A stretch of 64,000 nt of DNA from Spirochaetales bacterium (lineage in GTDB: Bacteria; Spirochaetota; Leptospiria; Leptospirales; Leptonemataceae), in contig JABTUL010000001.1 in assembly GCA_015075425.1 (NCBI GenBank), forward strand, positions 744,001 to 808,000, given 5' to 3'. Within the stretch, counting starts at the first letter, position 1. Every line of letters begins with the position of its first letter. The position numbers were made by a program, and so were the translations under genes. The notes below the pieces were generated by a model. That model saw only the letters and a list, made by a program, of their open reading frames with translations, did not search any database and was not told the DNA's origin. Of the stretch, positions 32,763 to 41,255 are shown piece after piece.

Positions 32763-33451
32763 GAAGAAAACAGGTCGCTCAGGTTTTTCGTCAGTTCTTT
32801 CAGGAGCTCTTCACGCAGATCGAGCGCGGCATTCTTGATCAGCGGCCCATAAAGTTCCTGCTCTTCCTTGAGGCTTCTGGCCTCTGGCCGCGCAATGATG
32901 CGCGTACGACTCAGGCCCAGGGAATAAACCGCGCCGCGATGGCGATCGTATACAACCAGTTTCAATTCTGTCTTTAAACGTACCGGTAAAAAGATCAGCT
33001 TTGTGAGGGAATGGTCCACAAGAATCGTGAACGCCGCTTCCGCAGGATGGAGCTGCAAGAAACGTTGCAGCAGTTTCGCCTCTTCCTTTGTGGCTACAAC
33101 GGGCAGGGCATCAGGGTTCGAGTAAAAATCTTCTCGCAAGGGAAAGCTACCCGAACGGACCATTTGTGAGGCAAGAATCTCTTGTTCCGGGAGCAGCGCC
33201 ACGTGGCTCTCAATCTTTTCCCGGATTTTCTGTTTGAGGATTGCCGTGTCATCAAGGGGAATTCGCAGGGTCCAGCGTCTGCGCTGACTGAAACTAACAG
33301 CCACGTTACGTTCGACAAAGGTAAAAAGGGCTGCACTTTTCAGGCCGGAGAGGTTTTTCACCGGTTTGCGGATCACCGGAGCATGCACGGGCGCAAAGCA
33401 AGAGCCCAGAAAGAGAATCAATCCAGGGTAAAGGAGATGACGGTTGTCCAT
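32759..33451 (-). CDS. lipoprotein of unknown function
   Basis: A 230-residue protein with signal peptide and lipobox FLGSC (Cys 18). The mature part is mixed alpha/beta with AALFTFVERNVAVSFSQRRR and AFTILVDHSLTKLIFLPVRL; the last third is helical and charged. It resembles the small lipoproteins that accompany TonB systems in Leptospirales only in position. The start overlaps tonB by 34 bases and the end overlaps the O-antigen ligase by four, so it is firmly in the operon. No domain is recognised. Confidence 0.7.
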   Translation of the reverse strand: MDNRHLLYPGLILFLGSCFAPVHAPVIRKPVKNLSGLKSAALFTFVERNVAVSFSQRRRWTLRIPLDDTAILKQKIREKIESHVALLPEQEILASQMVRSGSFPLREDFYSNPDALPVVATKEEAKLLQRFLQLHPAEAAFTILVDHSLTKLIFLPVRLKTELKLVVYDRHRGAVYSLGLSRTRIIARPEARSLKEEQELYGPLIKNAALDLREELLKELTKNLSDLFSS

Positions 33452-34041
33452 CGAAAATCCACCGGTTGTCCGTTGTTCTGGTAGGGCGCGCTGCGCAGGC
33501 GGGCCTTCTGTAAATACAGGCGGCGCAGCGCGGCGATGAAATCCTGCTCGAACGGTTTGTGCGCATTGCCCGGGCTGCGGATTTCTTTGACCTTCAAATC
33601 GCGGATACGACCCGTCTTATCTATGTAGAGTTCTACCCGCGCGGTGACCGTTCCAATGCTGGATCGACGCGCGGCAGCCGGATAGTCATTGCGACTGACA
33701 TTCACCTCAAGGGATGCATCGTAACGCTGATCAAAATCGAAAGCCGGGTCCGCGGCATTGTTCCAGTTCACCCGCGATTCTTCTGTCAGTGCGTCTTTCT
33801 CTATGATTTGATCGGAGAGGTCCTGGGTTTTGACCACTTCATCGGTTTGAACCTGCTGGAATTCGACAAAGCTGAGTTCAGAAATCCGGGGCGGAGCTGA
33901 CGGTCCCGTGGTTGCGCCAAACCAGAGGAAAGCCAGGCGCATGGCAAGGTCGGAAACTGCGATAAGAAAAAGGAGCAGAAAAAATCCGAGTCCAATCCAG
34001 TTGCGCGCCGGCCATTCGTCGATTGAAAGGAGCTGATTCAT
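33418..34041 (-). CDS. tonB: TonB-family energy transducer
   Basis: A 207-residue protein with one N-terminal membrane helix (about 14-40), a short periplasmic linker and a C-terminal TonB domain: NDYPAAARRSSIGTVTARVEL and YIDKTGRIRDLKVKEIRSPG match the TonB_C pattern of paired strands and helix. TonB uses the ExbB-ExbD motor to drive outer-membrane receptors for iron complexes or other nutrients. It follows two exbD genes and overlaps the second by four bases. The linker has few prolines, unlike the proline-rich classical TonB. No TonB-dependent receptor gene is in the window. Confidence 0.88.
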   Translation of the reverse strand: MNQLLSIDEWPARNWIGLGFFLLLFLIAVSDLAMRLAFLWFGATTGPSAPPRISELSFVEFQQVQTDEVVKTQDLSDQIIEKDALTEESRVNWNNAADPAFDFDQRYDASLEVNVSRNDYPAAARRSSIGTVTARVELYIDKTGRIRDLKVKEIRSPGNAHKPFEQDFIAALRRLYLQKARLRSAPYQNNGQPVDFRWTTVISFTLD

Positions 34042-34451
34042 TCGGTCCTGCGCGTGGTGATGATCAGGTTTTTGACCCCGGCTGTTTTGAGTTCTTCGAT
34101 CACCTGGTTTAAGAAACGATAGGGGAGACTCCTGTCGATGTTCAGATAGACTTTGATCGCTCCAGGAGACCCGCTGGCCTCTCTCTGGATCTCGCCGGCC
34201 AGGGAGTTAAGAGCCACTTCCTGGTTGAAGAAGAAGGCCCGTCCGCGAGAGGCCAGATCCCCATCCAGGTAAATGATCAATGGGAAGGGGCTCTGCTGGC
34301 TTTCTGCCCGGACGCGGGCCAGATCGACATCACGAGGTTTTTGATCTGTCACCAGGGTTGTGGCCATATAAAAAATAAGAAGTAAAAAAGCAATGTCTCC
34401 CATAGCGGCCAGCGGGAGCAAAGTTTGTTTGCGACGACTTCGTAAATTCAT
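34038..34451 (-). CDS. exbD: ExbD/TolR-family biopolymer transporter (second copy)
   Basis: A 137-residue protein with one N-terminal membrane helix (GDIAFLLLIFYMATTLV) holding the conserved Asp of the proton path, and a periplasmic domain ending in VIEELKTAGVKNLIITTRRT, the usual ExbD C-terminal helix-strand. It works with ExbB as part of the proton-driven motor that energises TonB. It lies between another exbD gene (overlap four bases) and tonB (overlap four bases). Two different ExbD subunits in one operon are known in several bacteria and may form heterodimers. Confidence 0.93.
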   Translation of the reverse strand: MNLRSRRKQTLLPLAAMGDIAFLLLIFYMATTLVTDQKPRDVDLARVRAESQQSPFPLIIYLDGDLASRGRAFFFNQEVALNSLAGEIQREASGSPGAIKVYLNIDRSLPYRFLNQVIEELKTAGVKNLIITTRRTE

Positions 34452-34855
34452 GGATCCATCCCCACGCTGATACGCTTTATTCCGGCGTTCTCAATGGACT
34501 TGACCAGCACAGGCAGTAACTCACTGCGAGCCTGGCCGCTGATCCGGACGATAGCCACCAGCTCTTTATTTTTTGCGAAGGCCTCTTTGAGTTCGCGTTC
34601 CAGGGCGGGTAGTTCCGTTTTGCGGTTGGCATACAGAATTTCACTACGAGCATTGACGGAGATCTTAAAAAGATTTTCCTTCAGCAGTTGCATGGGCGGA
34701 GCATCTTTGACCGGCAGGGGCAGGCTGACCCCGTGGAATTCGAGGAGAGCGCTGGCCGCCAGAAAGAAAACGATCAAAAGAAAGGCAATATCAGCCGTGC
34801 TGGCAAGGTTGATTTCTGCCGGATCGCGCTGGCGTCTATTCTTGATTTTCAGCAT
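34448..34855 (-). CDS. exbD: ExbD/TolR-family biopolymer transporter (first copy)
   Basis: A 135-residue protein from the ATG at 34855; a longer reading from 35011 runs inside exbB and is not credible. It has the basic N-terminus, membrane helix with conserved Asp (STADIAFLLIVFFLAASAL) and a periplasmic domain with VAIVRISGQARSELLPVLVK, as in ExbD. GCAGGG precedes the ATG inside the end of exbB. It is the first of two ExbD paralogues of the TonB motor operon and is clearly diverged from the second. Confidence 0.93.
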   Translation of the reverse strand: MLKIKNRRQRDPAEINLASTADIAFLLIVFFLAASALLEFHGVSLPLPVKDAPPMQLLKENLFKISVNARSEILYANRKTELPALERELKEAFAKNKELVAIVRISGQARSELLPVLVKSIENAGIKRISVGMDP

Positions 34856-35831
34856 TCTGGACCCTGCGGGTACTTTTTGGCCTGTTACCTGCCACCTGAG
34901 AAGGGCGCTGCAGGAGACTCTGGATATGGGCCGTTGCCCGTTCCAGTTCCACGCTGAAATGATCCGTAATATAAGTAAATAGATAGTAAAGCATGTAGGC
35001 CGGGATGGCAATGAGAAGACCGGCGGCGGTGGTAATCAGGGCTTCCTCGACGCCACCGGCCAGATCGCGGGCGGTGGGTGCGGCTTTCTCCACGAACTGG
35101 AGGAAACTGGCACGCATCCCCACAACAGTACCAAAAAAACCCAGCAAAGGTGCCAGGTTGCCCAGATTGGAGATGAGGCCCAGTCCGCGTTCGAGCTTTC
35201 CCAGTTCCACGCTGCCCGTGGTTTCCACGCCGCGCACGAATCCCTGGGCTCCATCGCCTTCGCGCAGACCCTGGAGTAAGATGCGCGAAATGAGTCGGGG
35301 ATCACCTTTCAAATAGGCCTCAAGGTCGGCGGGATCTTTTTCTTCAATATCGCGAAAGAAGTCCCGGGTTCGTAAATTTTGCTTATGGAAGGCATAACCG
35401 CGTTCCAGGCCCAGCGCACAGATGATGGTGGCAATCAGGCCCAGTCCGACCATGGTCCAGCCGCCGCGCACGATCAGGCCAAAGAGACTTTCCTTCCCGG
35501 AGGAGGATGTTTCCTGAGCGGCCGATGATTCCTCAGTGCCTGTCGCTTCCGGTCCGGGTGCTCCGGTTGGAACTGGTCCTGTAGCGGGAGCCTGGGCTGC
35601 CGGAGGAGCAGGTTGCGTCTCCGGAGCAGCCGGAGTTTTGACAGCGGGAGCCGGAGCAACTGGATTTTTGACAGCCGGAGGTTGTGCCACCGGAGCTTTT
35701 GTGGCCGGGGCCGGAACTGGAGCCGGAGTTTTTACCGGAGGCGTCTGCCCGATGGCGGGGGCCAGGAAAAATAAAAAGGCGATGCTACAAAAAAGACGGA
35801 AGGCGAATGATTTTTTCTTTCTAAGAGGCAT
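34836..35831 (-). CDS. exbB: ExbB/MotA/TolQ-family proton channel with Pro/Ala-rich leader domain
   Basis: A 331-residue protein from the ATG at 35831, preceded by GGAAAAT. It has a signal peptide (to about residue 28, APAIGQ), then a stretch of some 75 residues made almost only of Pro, Ala, Thr and Val, then the ExbB core: a membrane helix near residue 118, and the two helices typical of the MotA/TolQ/ExbB domain (LAPLLGFFGTVVGM and EALITTAAGLLIAIPAYMLYY). It forms the pentameric proton channel that powers TonB with ExbD. The Pro/Ala-rich periplasmic extension is long compared with E. coli ExbB. First gene of the minus operon running to 31539. Confidence 0.92.
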   Translation of the reverse strand: MPLRKKKSFAFRLFCSIAFLFFLAPAIGQTPPVKTPAPVPAPATKAPVAQPPAVKNPVAPAPAVKTPAAPETQPAPPAAQAPATGPVPTGAPGPEATGTEESSAAQETSSSGKESLFGLIVRGGWTMVGLGLIATIICALGLERGYAFHKQNLRTRDFFRDIEEKDPADLEAYLKGDPRLISRILLQGLREGDGAQGFVRGVETTGSVELGKLERGLGLISNLGNLAPLLGFFGTVVGMRASFLQFVEKAAPTARDLAGGVEEALITTAAGLLIAIPAYMLYYLFTYITDHFSVELERATAHIQSLLQRPSQVAGNRPKSTRRVQNAENQE

Positions 35832-35883
35832 ATTTTCCAGGTTTCTCGCTTGTCGGGCCGTGTAAAGAAAATTGGACTGCAGC

Positions 35884-36078
35884 ATGCTGGTAAACGGTGA
35901 TTCCCTGACCTTGCAGTCGGGTTGGACGCTGCTCGATTTGCTCGCCTACCTGAACATTAAGCCGCAGACGGTAGCCATTGAATACAATGGCGAAATTCCG
36001 GAGCGCAGTCGCTGGGGGCAGATTGAGCTCAAGGAGGCGGACCGTATTGAGGTGATTCACTTTGTTGGCGGAGGCTGA
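35884..36078 (+). CDS. thiS: sulfur carrier protein ThiS
   Basis: A 64-residue beta-grasp protein ending in VIHFVGGG, whose C-terminal Gly-Gly is thiocarboxylated to supply sulfur for the thiamine thiazole ring. The pattern MLVNGDSLTLQSG and DLLAYLNIKPQTVAIEYNGE is typical. The ATG at 35884 is preferred; a TTG at 35872 would add four residues. The usual end is GG; here one more Gly follows. thiE overlaps its end by 17 bases. The divergent exbB start lies about 50 bases away. No thiG or thiF is in the window. Confidence 0.9.
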   Translation: MLVNGDSLTLQSGWTLLDLLAYLNIKPQTVAIEYNGEIPERSRWGQIELKEADRIEVIHFVGGG

Positions 36079-36715
36079 ATTTTTCCAGTCGCCGGTTTAC
36101 CCGATTCTGGATCTTGCCGTGTGCGAAGCGCGCCGTCAGGCACCACTGGAGTTATTGCAGTTGTGGGAGGATCTGGGCCTTACTTTTTACCAACTGCGGG
36201 CCAAGAACCTTTCCATGGAAGATTACCTTCAGCTGGCCCTGAAACTCGCAGGGCAGAGCCCTCTGCGACTCATCGTTAATGATCATTATTCCCTGCTGGA
36301 AGCCCATCCTTTTGCTGGCTGCCATCTGGGCCAGAGTGACCGATTGCATTCGGGTGTGCTGCCAGGAAAAGGTTTTCTGGGCCTGTCCACCCACAATGTG
36401 GAGGAATTCCAGACAGCTATGGCAGAGGGCTGGTCTTACGTGGCCCTTGGTCCGTGCTTTGCCGGCGGAATCGGTAAGAAAGAGCAGATGGAGCCCCTCC
36501 TTTCCCGCGAAACCTTAAATATCTGTCTGGACCTTGCCCATAGAGGCGGCAGCCCACCGGTCGTTTTGATTGGCGGACTGCAGGCGGACAACTATCCTAT
36601 GCACCCGGCTCTGCCCGTGCCGGCTGGCATCGCTGCCGCTCTCGAGAGAGGCGGGCTAAAGCGTCTGATAAAAAAAGTTGAAGAGGCGCGGGCACTGTAC
36701 AGGATGGAGACATAA
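36062..36715 (+). CDS. thiE: thiamine-phosphate synthase-like protein
   Basis: A 217-residue TIM-barrel protein from a TTG start inside the end of thiS. ThiE joins the pyrimidine and thiazole halves into thiamine phosphate. Signatures: FYQLRAKNLSMEDY (usual VQLRxK), LIVNDHYSLLEA (usual VNDxxDLA), GCHLGQSDRL (usual HLGQxD), GLSTHNVEEF (usual GxSxH) and YVALGPCFAGG (usual YxGxGPxxxT). Several residues differ from classical ThiE, for example the Thr of the GPxxxT site, so a divergent or TenI-like role is possible. Its stop overlaps the next start (TAATG). Confidence 0.82.
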   Translation: MLAEAEFFQSPVYPILDLAVCEARRQAPLELLQLWEDLGLTFYQLRAKNLSMEDYLQLALKLAGQSPLRLIVNDHYSLLEAHPFAGCHLGQSDRLHSGVLPGKGFLGLSTHNVEEFQTAMAEGWSYVALGPCFAGGIGKKEQMEPLLSRETLNICLDLAHRGGSPPVVLIGGLQADNYPMHPALPVPAGIAAALERGGLKRLIKKVEEARALYRMET

Positions 36716-37548
36716 TGTCGCTCCCCGAGCAGAATGAATACATATCAGCGCGCGATGATCGCGACTACCTGCTGGAGTACAAGTCCATCGACATCAGCAG
36801 GCTCAGTCGACTCACATTGCTTGATGTACCGGTGGATAATGTAAGCCGCGATGAGGCTGTTGCCTGTATCCTTGATTTGATTGAGAAAAAGCAGGGGCCG
36901 CACCATGTGCTTTTTATCGATCCCATCAAACTCATGCGCATCCGTCCGGGAAAAAAGTTGCGCTTCATTGCAGAACAGGCGCGTTTGATTCTGGCTGATG
37001 GTGCCGGCATTGTCTGGGCCAGTGAGAAAACGGTCGCACCCCTGAAAGAAAGAATTCCTATGATTTCTTTCATTATGGACATTGTTCGCCTGGCCACATC
37101 CAAACAACTGACCATCTATTTGCTGGGTTCGCGGACGGATCATCTGGAAAAGGTGTTTTTCAATCTGCAAAGATCATTCAATGGTATTCGTATCATAGGC
37201 CGGCAGGGCGGTCACTTTGAAGAAAATAGAGAAGCCCTGGTGAAGGAAGCGTTGCGCAAATCAGCTCCGGATATCATTCTTCTGGGGATGGGGTTCCCGC
37301 AACAAGAAATCTGGATCAAGAACAACTGGGCCTATCTCTCACAGTCTATTGTTATTGGTGTTGATGGAGCTTTTGATCAGCTATCGGGTGAGGAAAAAAA
37401 GGCGCCGGACTGGTGGCAGCTTCGTGGACTCGCCTGGCTCTGGCGCACCATCAGTCGCCCGTGGCTTGCCGGTCGCTTCTGGGCTACCATACATTTTGTT
37501 CTACTGGTCTGGTGGCGATCGTTTAAAGCTCGAAAGCGTCAGCGCTGA
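36715..37548 (+). CDS. WecG/TagA/CpsF-family glycosyltransferase
   Basis: A 277-residue GT26-family enzyme. Recognisable segments are LDVPVDNVSRDEAV, ILADGAGIVWASE with the catalytic-type Asp, IYLLGSRTDHLEKVF, PDIILLGMGFPQQEIWI and IGVDGAFDQLSGEEKKAPDWW. The family adds N-acetylmannosamine or related sugars to lipid-linked glycans on the inner face of the membrane; WecG and TagA are known examples. The C-terminal basic-hydrophobic stretch would give membrane attachment. It is coupled to thiE, which seems unrelated; a role in surface glycan together with the nearby O-antigen ligase is an inference. The end overlaps the repeat/TPR gene by 48 bases. Confidence 0.9.
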   Translation: MSLPEQNEYISARDDRDYLLEYKSIDISRLSRLTLLDVPVDNVSRDEAVACILDLIEKKQGPHHVLFIDPIKLMRIRPGKKLRFIAEQARLILADGAGIVWASEKTVAPLKERIPMISFIMDIVRLATSKQLTIYLLGSRTDHLEKVFFNLQRSFNGIRIIGRQGGHFEENREALVKEALRKSAPDIILLGMGFPQQEIWIKNNWAYLSQSIVIGVDGAFDQLSGEEKKAPDWWQLRGLAWLWRTISRPWLAGRFWATIHFVLLVWWRSFKARKRQR

Positions 37549-40500
37549 ATCGTCTTCCATTATGGGCGCCACCCAGTCGTCAAGGAGGGGTTCTCTTTCC
37601 AGGGAACGGAAAGCCAGCTGCACATTCGCACGTGCGATTTCATGATCCTGACCGATGCGTCGGGCTGCCTCTATGGCACTCCAGTAGTGCTTGAGGCTCT
37701 CCTGCTCGAGCTGCTTCCGTAGAGCCGGATCGCGGCTTGCGTAGGTTTCTTTTTCATAATTGGCACCCAGATTGTTGAGCACAGCAGCGAGGCTCAGAAA
37801 GGTCTGACGGTGGCGGGCATCATCGGGATCGGGATTGGGAATGGTCAGGGATCGATCCGTATACTCTTGTTTAAGTTTAAGATAATTACCCAGTGCCGAG
37901 CGCAGTTGTCCGGTATAAAAGTAGGCATTGGCCAGGCCGTGGACCAGATGGTTGTCTTTATAAGAATAGGATGGATCCATTTCTTCCCAGTGTGAGAGTG
38001 CGTTTTCGAAATCCGAGGAAGTGTAATCAATCCAGCCCAGGTAGTAGCGAATGTGTGCGGCCGCTTCTGTATCTTTAATGTTCTCATGCAAAGCTCGCTG
38101 GAAACAATTGGCCGCCTGGCGCAGGTCGCGTCGCCGGGCCAGCATTTCCGGCGTTTCCACTCCCCGGGATCGATCGGGATAGATTCGATCCGCCGGAAAT
38201 CCTTCTGCCCCTTCAGGGATGCCCGCACTGGAACGATACACGAGGCTGCCCAGATTGTAGAAAATCAGCGCTGGATCGCCACTCATCAGAGTTTCATCTT
38301 CCGGTCGTAAACCATAAGTGCGTTGAAAGCGTTCGTAAACACGTCGGGCTTCAATAAAATATTCCGTGGCCTTTTCGTAATCATGGATGCGCCGGTAGTG
38401 CTCGCCCATGGCATTGACGGCAAGATAGTGGCGATGATCAAATCGGAAGGCATTTTCGAATTGCTTCAGAGCACGAGTCGCTTCTTTGCGTTTCATCAAA
38501 AAGCGCCCGCGCTGGTAAAAGCCTTCGCCGTAAGAGTCCCCTTTGATGGTTTCACCGTCGCGTGATTGTTCGGTCAGGAAGATACGTTCGATGAGATAGT
38601 TTGCATTGTCAGCAATGTCCATCCCGCTCTGTACATCGACGGGATCGATCTGGTATTTGATGCGCAGATCATCCGCTTCCAGATCTATGTAGAAAGCAGC
38701 CAGCTTTGCCAGTGTGTAAATGGGCAGTTCATCTTCCAGGCCCAGTTGACGGACCAGCCGGTGTCTGGCGATCACCAGTCGCGGATCGCTCTGCTTTCTC
38801 CAGATTTCAATATAGGTGTTGAGGAGACCGGCATGCCCACCCACATCCAGGGGTTCTTTTTCCAGTATCCGATTGAATTCACTTGCCGCAGAAGCGTGTT
38901 CATCGTTGCGGTAGTAGACATCGCCGATGCCAGCGATAGCATCTACGTCGTCTGGACGATTCATGAGAGTAAGAATCAAACGATAGTAATCAACACCCAG
39001 TCCATCGTTCTTGTATTCATCGATACGCGGCTGTGCGGTGACGGCCTCCGGGATGCTACAGATATTTCCCGTGGTGAGCGGAGGAAACGTACCCCGATCC
39101 TGTTCAGTCAGAGTGCGGGAATGAAAACGTCCCAGACTGATGAGTGTTGTATGATCGAGTTTTTCATCGCGCAGTCGACTGACTGTATAGGCGCCAGGCG
39201 TCACCAGCCTTCGTTCCAGGCGAGATTGATCGGTGAAGCGCGGTTGTTTTTCTTTATAGATCCAATCTTCCGGAGATGGCCAGCGCGATCCCTCAAGCAT
39301 TCGAATGAGCGGGGCCCGCCTGCCCGGTACATTCCAGGCAAGCTCAGGCCGTGGCGGTTCCTCCCTGCCGTAGGGCGGGTCCACTTCACCAAAGAGTTTC
39401 ACAAAAGCTTGATCCGGATACCCGGCCTGCATATAGGCAATGCCATATTTGTTCAAGTATTCCAGGTTGTGTTCGCCACCGTCAGAGCCCAGTGCCTTCT
39501 TATAGAGTTCTTCTGCCGCTTTGCGGTGTTCTTCGCGGGCGACGGGTTCGGCGTCGCGGGCCAGGCGCAGTTCGCTCAATCCCCTTTCATACAGCGATCG
39601 GGTAGAATAGTAACGGTACAGAGTGAGTCCACCAAGGAGCAGGGAAATGCCAAGCACACCGGCCCCCACGCCGGCCAGAACCAGACGTGCTTTCCGTCGG
39701 CGTGCTGCCAGCTCTTCCGGGCTCTGGCCATCCGCATAGATGATGCGCACGCCATCTTTGCGAATATCAGAGGGAGCGATTTCGGGCCGGTATCCCAGCC
39801 GCGTCTCCAGAAAATCCGCGATGGTGGCTGCCTCAGCACTGTCGGCCACCATATTCATGAGCAGTCGCTGGTCCGGAGCTGTTATTTTTTCATTAACAAT
39901 TGCATCAATGACACTTTTCTTTATACCGGGCGGGTAGTCCAGCAGCGACTGGCGGATGTTGGCCAGTTCCTCATCCGTAAACTCTTCGCCAATGCCCTGG
40001 TTGAGACGTGCCTGGTCGGCCATGGCGGCCAGATCATCGGCGGCCATACTTGAGCCAAAGTCCCCTCCTGCTGCGTCTGAATCCCCGAGGAAGTCCGACC
40101 CGGAGAAGTCGTCATTGGCCGTAAAATCGGGACTTGCCGTAGTCTCCGGAGTAGAGAAGTCGCCGCCAAAGTCATCGGTTGTCGTGAAGTCACCGGTGGC
40201 GGCGAAATCATCGGTTGGTGCAAAGTCAGCGGTGGCGGCGAAATCATCGGTTGGTGCAAAGTCAGCGGTGGCGGCGAAATCATCGGTTGGTGCAAAGTCA
40301 GCGGTGGCGGCAAAATCATCGGTTGGTGCAAAGTCAGCGGTGGCGGCAAAATCATCGGTTGGTGCAAAGTCAGCGGTGGCGGCGAAATCATCGGTTGGTG
40401 CAAAGTCAGCGGTGGCGGCGAAATCATCGGTTGGTGCAAAGTCAGCGGTGGCGGCGAAATCATCGGTTGGCGCGAAGTCAGCGGAGGCCGCAAAATCATC

Positions 40501-41208
40501 GGTCGCCGACGCTTCGCCGAATCCGCTCGCATCAAAGTCGGAGGAGGGCGTATCCGTGCCCAGGTCAAAGTCGGAGGAGGGCGTATCCGTGCCCAGGTCA
40601 AAGTCGGAGGAGGGCGTATCCGTGCCCAGGTCAAAGTCGGAGGAGGGCGTATCCGTGCCCAGGTCAAAGTCGGAGGTAGGCGTATCCGTGCCCAGGTCAA
40701 AGTCGGAGGTAGGCGTATCCGTGCCCAGGTCAAAGTCGGAAGTAGGCGTATCCGTGCCCAGGTCAAAGTCGGAAGTAGGCGTATCTGTGCCCGGATCAAA
40801 GTCGGAGGTGGGCGTATCCGTGCCCAGGTCAAAGTCGGAGGAGGGCGTATCTGTGCCCGGGTCAAAGTCGGAGGAGGGCGTTTCCGTGCCCAGGTCAAAG
40901 TCGGAGGTAGGCGTATCCGTGCCCGGATCAAAGTCGAAAGTGGGCGTATCCGTGCCCAGGTCAAAGTCTGCTGCGGGCGTTTCTGGGCCCGGATCAAAGT
41001 CTGCTGCGGGCGTTTCCGGCGGCGCAGTCTCCACTACGGGCGGCTCTGTGGCCGCATCTTCAGGCAGGGGTCCGCGGAGTTCTGTTAGATCTGACCTGAG
41101 CTGACGGGCCATCGGTTTGAAAAGGTCTGGCGGTGGCTCGCTGAGCGTACCGATCAGATCCGTAATCAAGGCCTGGTCTTCAGGCGAGTATGAAGAAGGG
41201 TCTGCCAT
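37501..41208 (-). CDS. giant repeat/TPR membrane protein
   Basis: A 1235-residue protein. The N-terminal part (about 1-460) is very acidic and repetitive: about 14 units of an 11-residue repeat (type DFDLGTDTPTS) followed by eight units of a 12-residue repeat (ADFAPTDDFAAT). A helical domain (about 400-490, containing FTDEELANIRQSLLDYPPGI) and a basic stretch then lead to one membrane helix near residue 510 (VLAGVGAGVLGISLLLGGL). The remaining 700 residues contain many TPR-like helix pairs (ALKQFENAFRFDHRHYLAVN, GLANAYFYTGQLRSALGNYL). The acidic repeats would be cytoplasmic and the TPR part periplasmic. It probably acts as a trans-membrane scaffold. No family is recognised for the whole chain. 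Divergent from the glycogen-binding-like gene. Confidence 0.85.
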   Translation of the reverse strand: MADPSSYSPEDQALITDLIGTLSEPPPDLFKPMARQLRSDLTELRGPLPEDAATEPPVVETAPPETPAADFDPGPETPAADFDLGTDTPTFDFDPGTDTPTSDFDLGTETPSSDFDPGTDTPSSDFDLGTDTPTSDFDPGTDTPTSDFDLGTDTPTSDFDLGTDTPTSDFDLGTDTPTSDFDLGTDTPSSDFDLGTDTPSSDFDLGTDTPSSDFDLGTDTPSSDFDASGFGEASATDDFAASADFAPTDDFAATADFAPTDDFAATADFAPTDDFAATADFAPTDDFAATADFAPTDDFAATADFAPTDDFAATADFAPTDDFAATADFAPTDDFAATGDFTTTDDFGGDFSTPETTASPDFTANDDFSGSDFLGDSDAAGGDFGSSMAADDLAAMADQARLNQGIGEEFTDEELANIRQSLLDYPPGIKKSVIDAIVNEKITAPDQRLLMNMVADSAEAATIADFLETRLGYRPEIAPSDIRKDGVRIIYADGQSPEELAARRRKARLVLAGVGAGVLGISLLLGGLTLYRYYSTRSLYERGLSELRLARDAEPVAREEHRKAAEELYKKALGSDGGEHNLEYLNKYGIAYMQAGYPDQAFVKLFGEVDPPYGREEPPRPELAWNVPGRRAPLIRMLEGSRWPSPEDWIYKEKQPRFTDQSRLERRLVTPGAYTVSRLRDEKLDHTTLISLGRFHSRTLTEQDRGTFPPLTTGNICSIPEAVTAQPRIDEYKNDGLGVDYYRLILTLMNRPDDVDAIAGIGDVYYRNDEHASAASEFNRILEKEPLDVGGHAGLLNTYIEIWRKQSDPRLVIARHRLVRQLGLEDELPIYTLAKLAAFYIDLEADDLRIKYQIDPVDVQSGMDIADNANYLIERIFLTEQSRDGETIKGDSYGEGFYQRGRFLMKRKEATRALKQFENAFRFDHRHYLAVNAMGEHYRRIHDYEKATEYFIEARRVYERFQRTYGLRPEDETLMSGDPALIFYNLGSLVYRSSAGIPEGAEGFPADRIYPDRSRGVETPEMLARRRDLRQAANCFQRALHENIKDTEAAAHIRYYLGWIDYTSSDFENALSHWEEMDPSYSYKDNHLVHGLANAYFYTGQLRSALGNYLKLKQEYTDRSLTIPNPDPDDARHRQTFLSLAAVLNNLGANYEKETYASRDPALRKQLEQESLKHYWSAIEAARRIGQDHEIARANVQLAFRSLEREPLLDDWVAPIMEDDSALTLSSFKRSPPDQ
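40196..40502. repeat. 36-bp tandem repeat, eight copies
   Basis: Eight copies with start points 36 bases apart (first ggttggtgc at 40215, last at 40467) encode ADFAPTDDFAAT on the minus strand. Copies are almost identical, with a few third-base changes (gcgaaa/gcaaaa), and the last is more diverged. This implies recent expansion and likely copy-number variation between strains. Confidence 0.9.
40535..41010. repeat. 33-bp tandem repeat, about 14 copies
   Basis: About 14 in-frame units of 33 bases encode DFDLGTDTPTS-type repeats on the minus strand. Copies alternate between DFDL and DFDP and between TS and SS; those nearest 40540-40700 are the most uniform. Because the unit is a multiple of three and lacks stops in several frames, it also creates long spurious ORFs on both strands. 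Confidence 0.9.
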
Positions 41209-41255
41209 AAAAAAAAACCAGGATGGTCCGTTGAAATTATCGACAAATTATCCAG

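Noticed and set aside
34856-35011. Longer start for the first ExbD
   Set aside because: The extra 52 residues lie within the exbB coding region and do not resemble ExbD, which normally begins with a short basic stretch before its helix.
38566-40053. Plus-strand open frame of 495 residues
   Set aside because: Lies entirely antisense to the TPR half of the giant protein, has no signal or domain pattern, and its composition is that of a reverse reading of TPR codons.
40196-41010. Regular repeats considered as a CRISPR array
   Set aside because: The units are contiguous without unique spacers, in frame and coding, and no cas genes are nearby.
39956-41104. Long plus-strand open frame (382 residues) rich in KSEVGVSVPRS and VAAKSSVGAKSA repeats
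   Set aside because: It is the antisense of the two tandem arrays in the minus-strand TPR protein; repeat units are multiples of three without stops, so several frames stay open. The minus frame continues into well-formed TPR and membrane segments, the plus frame does not.
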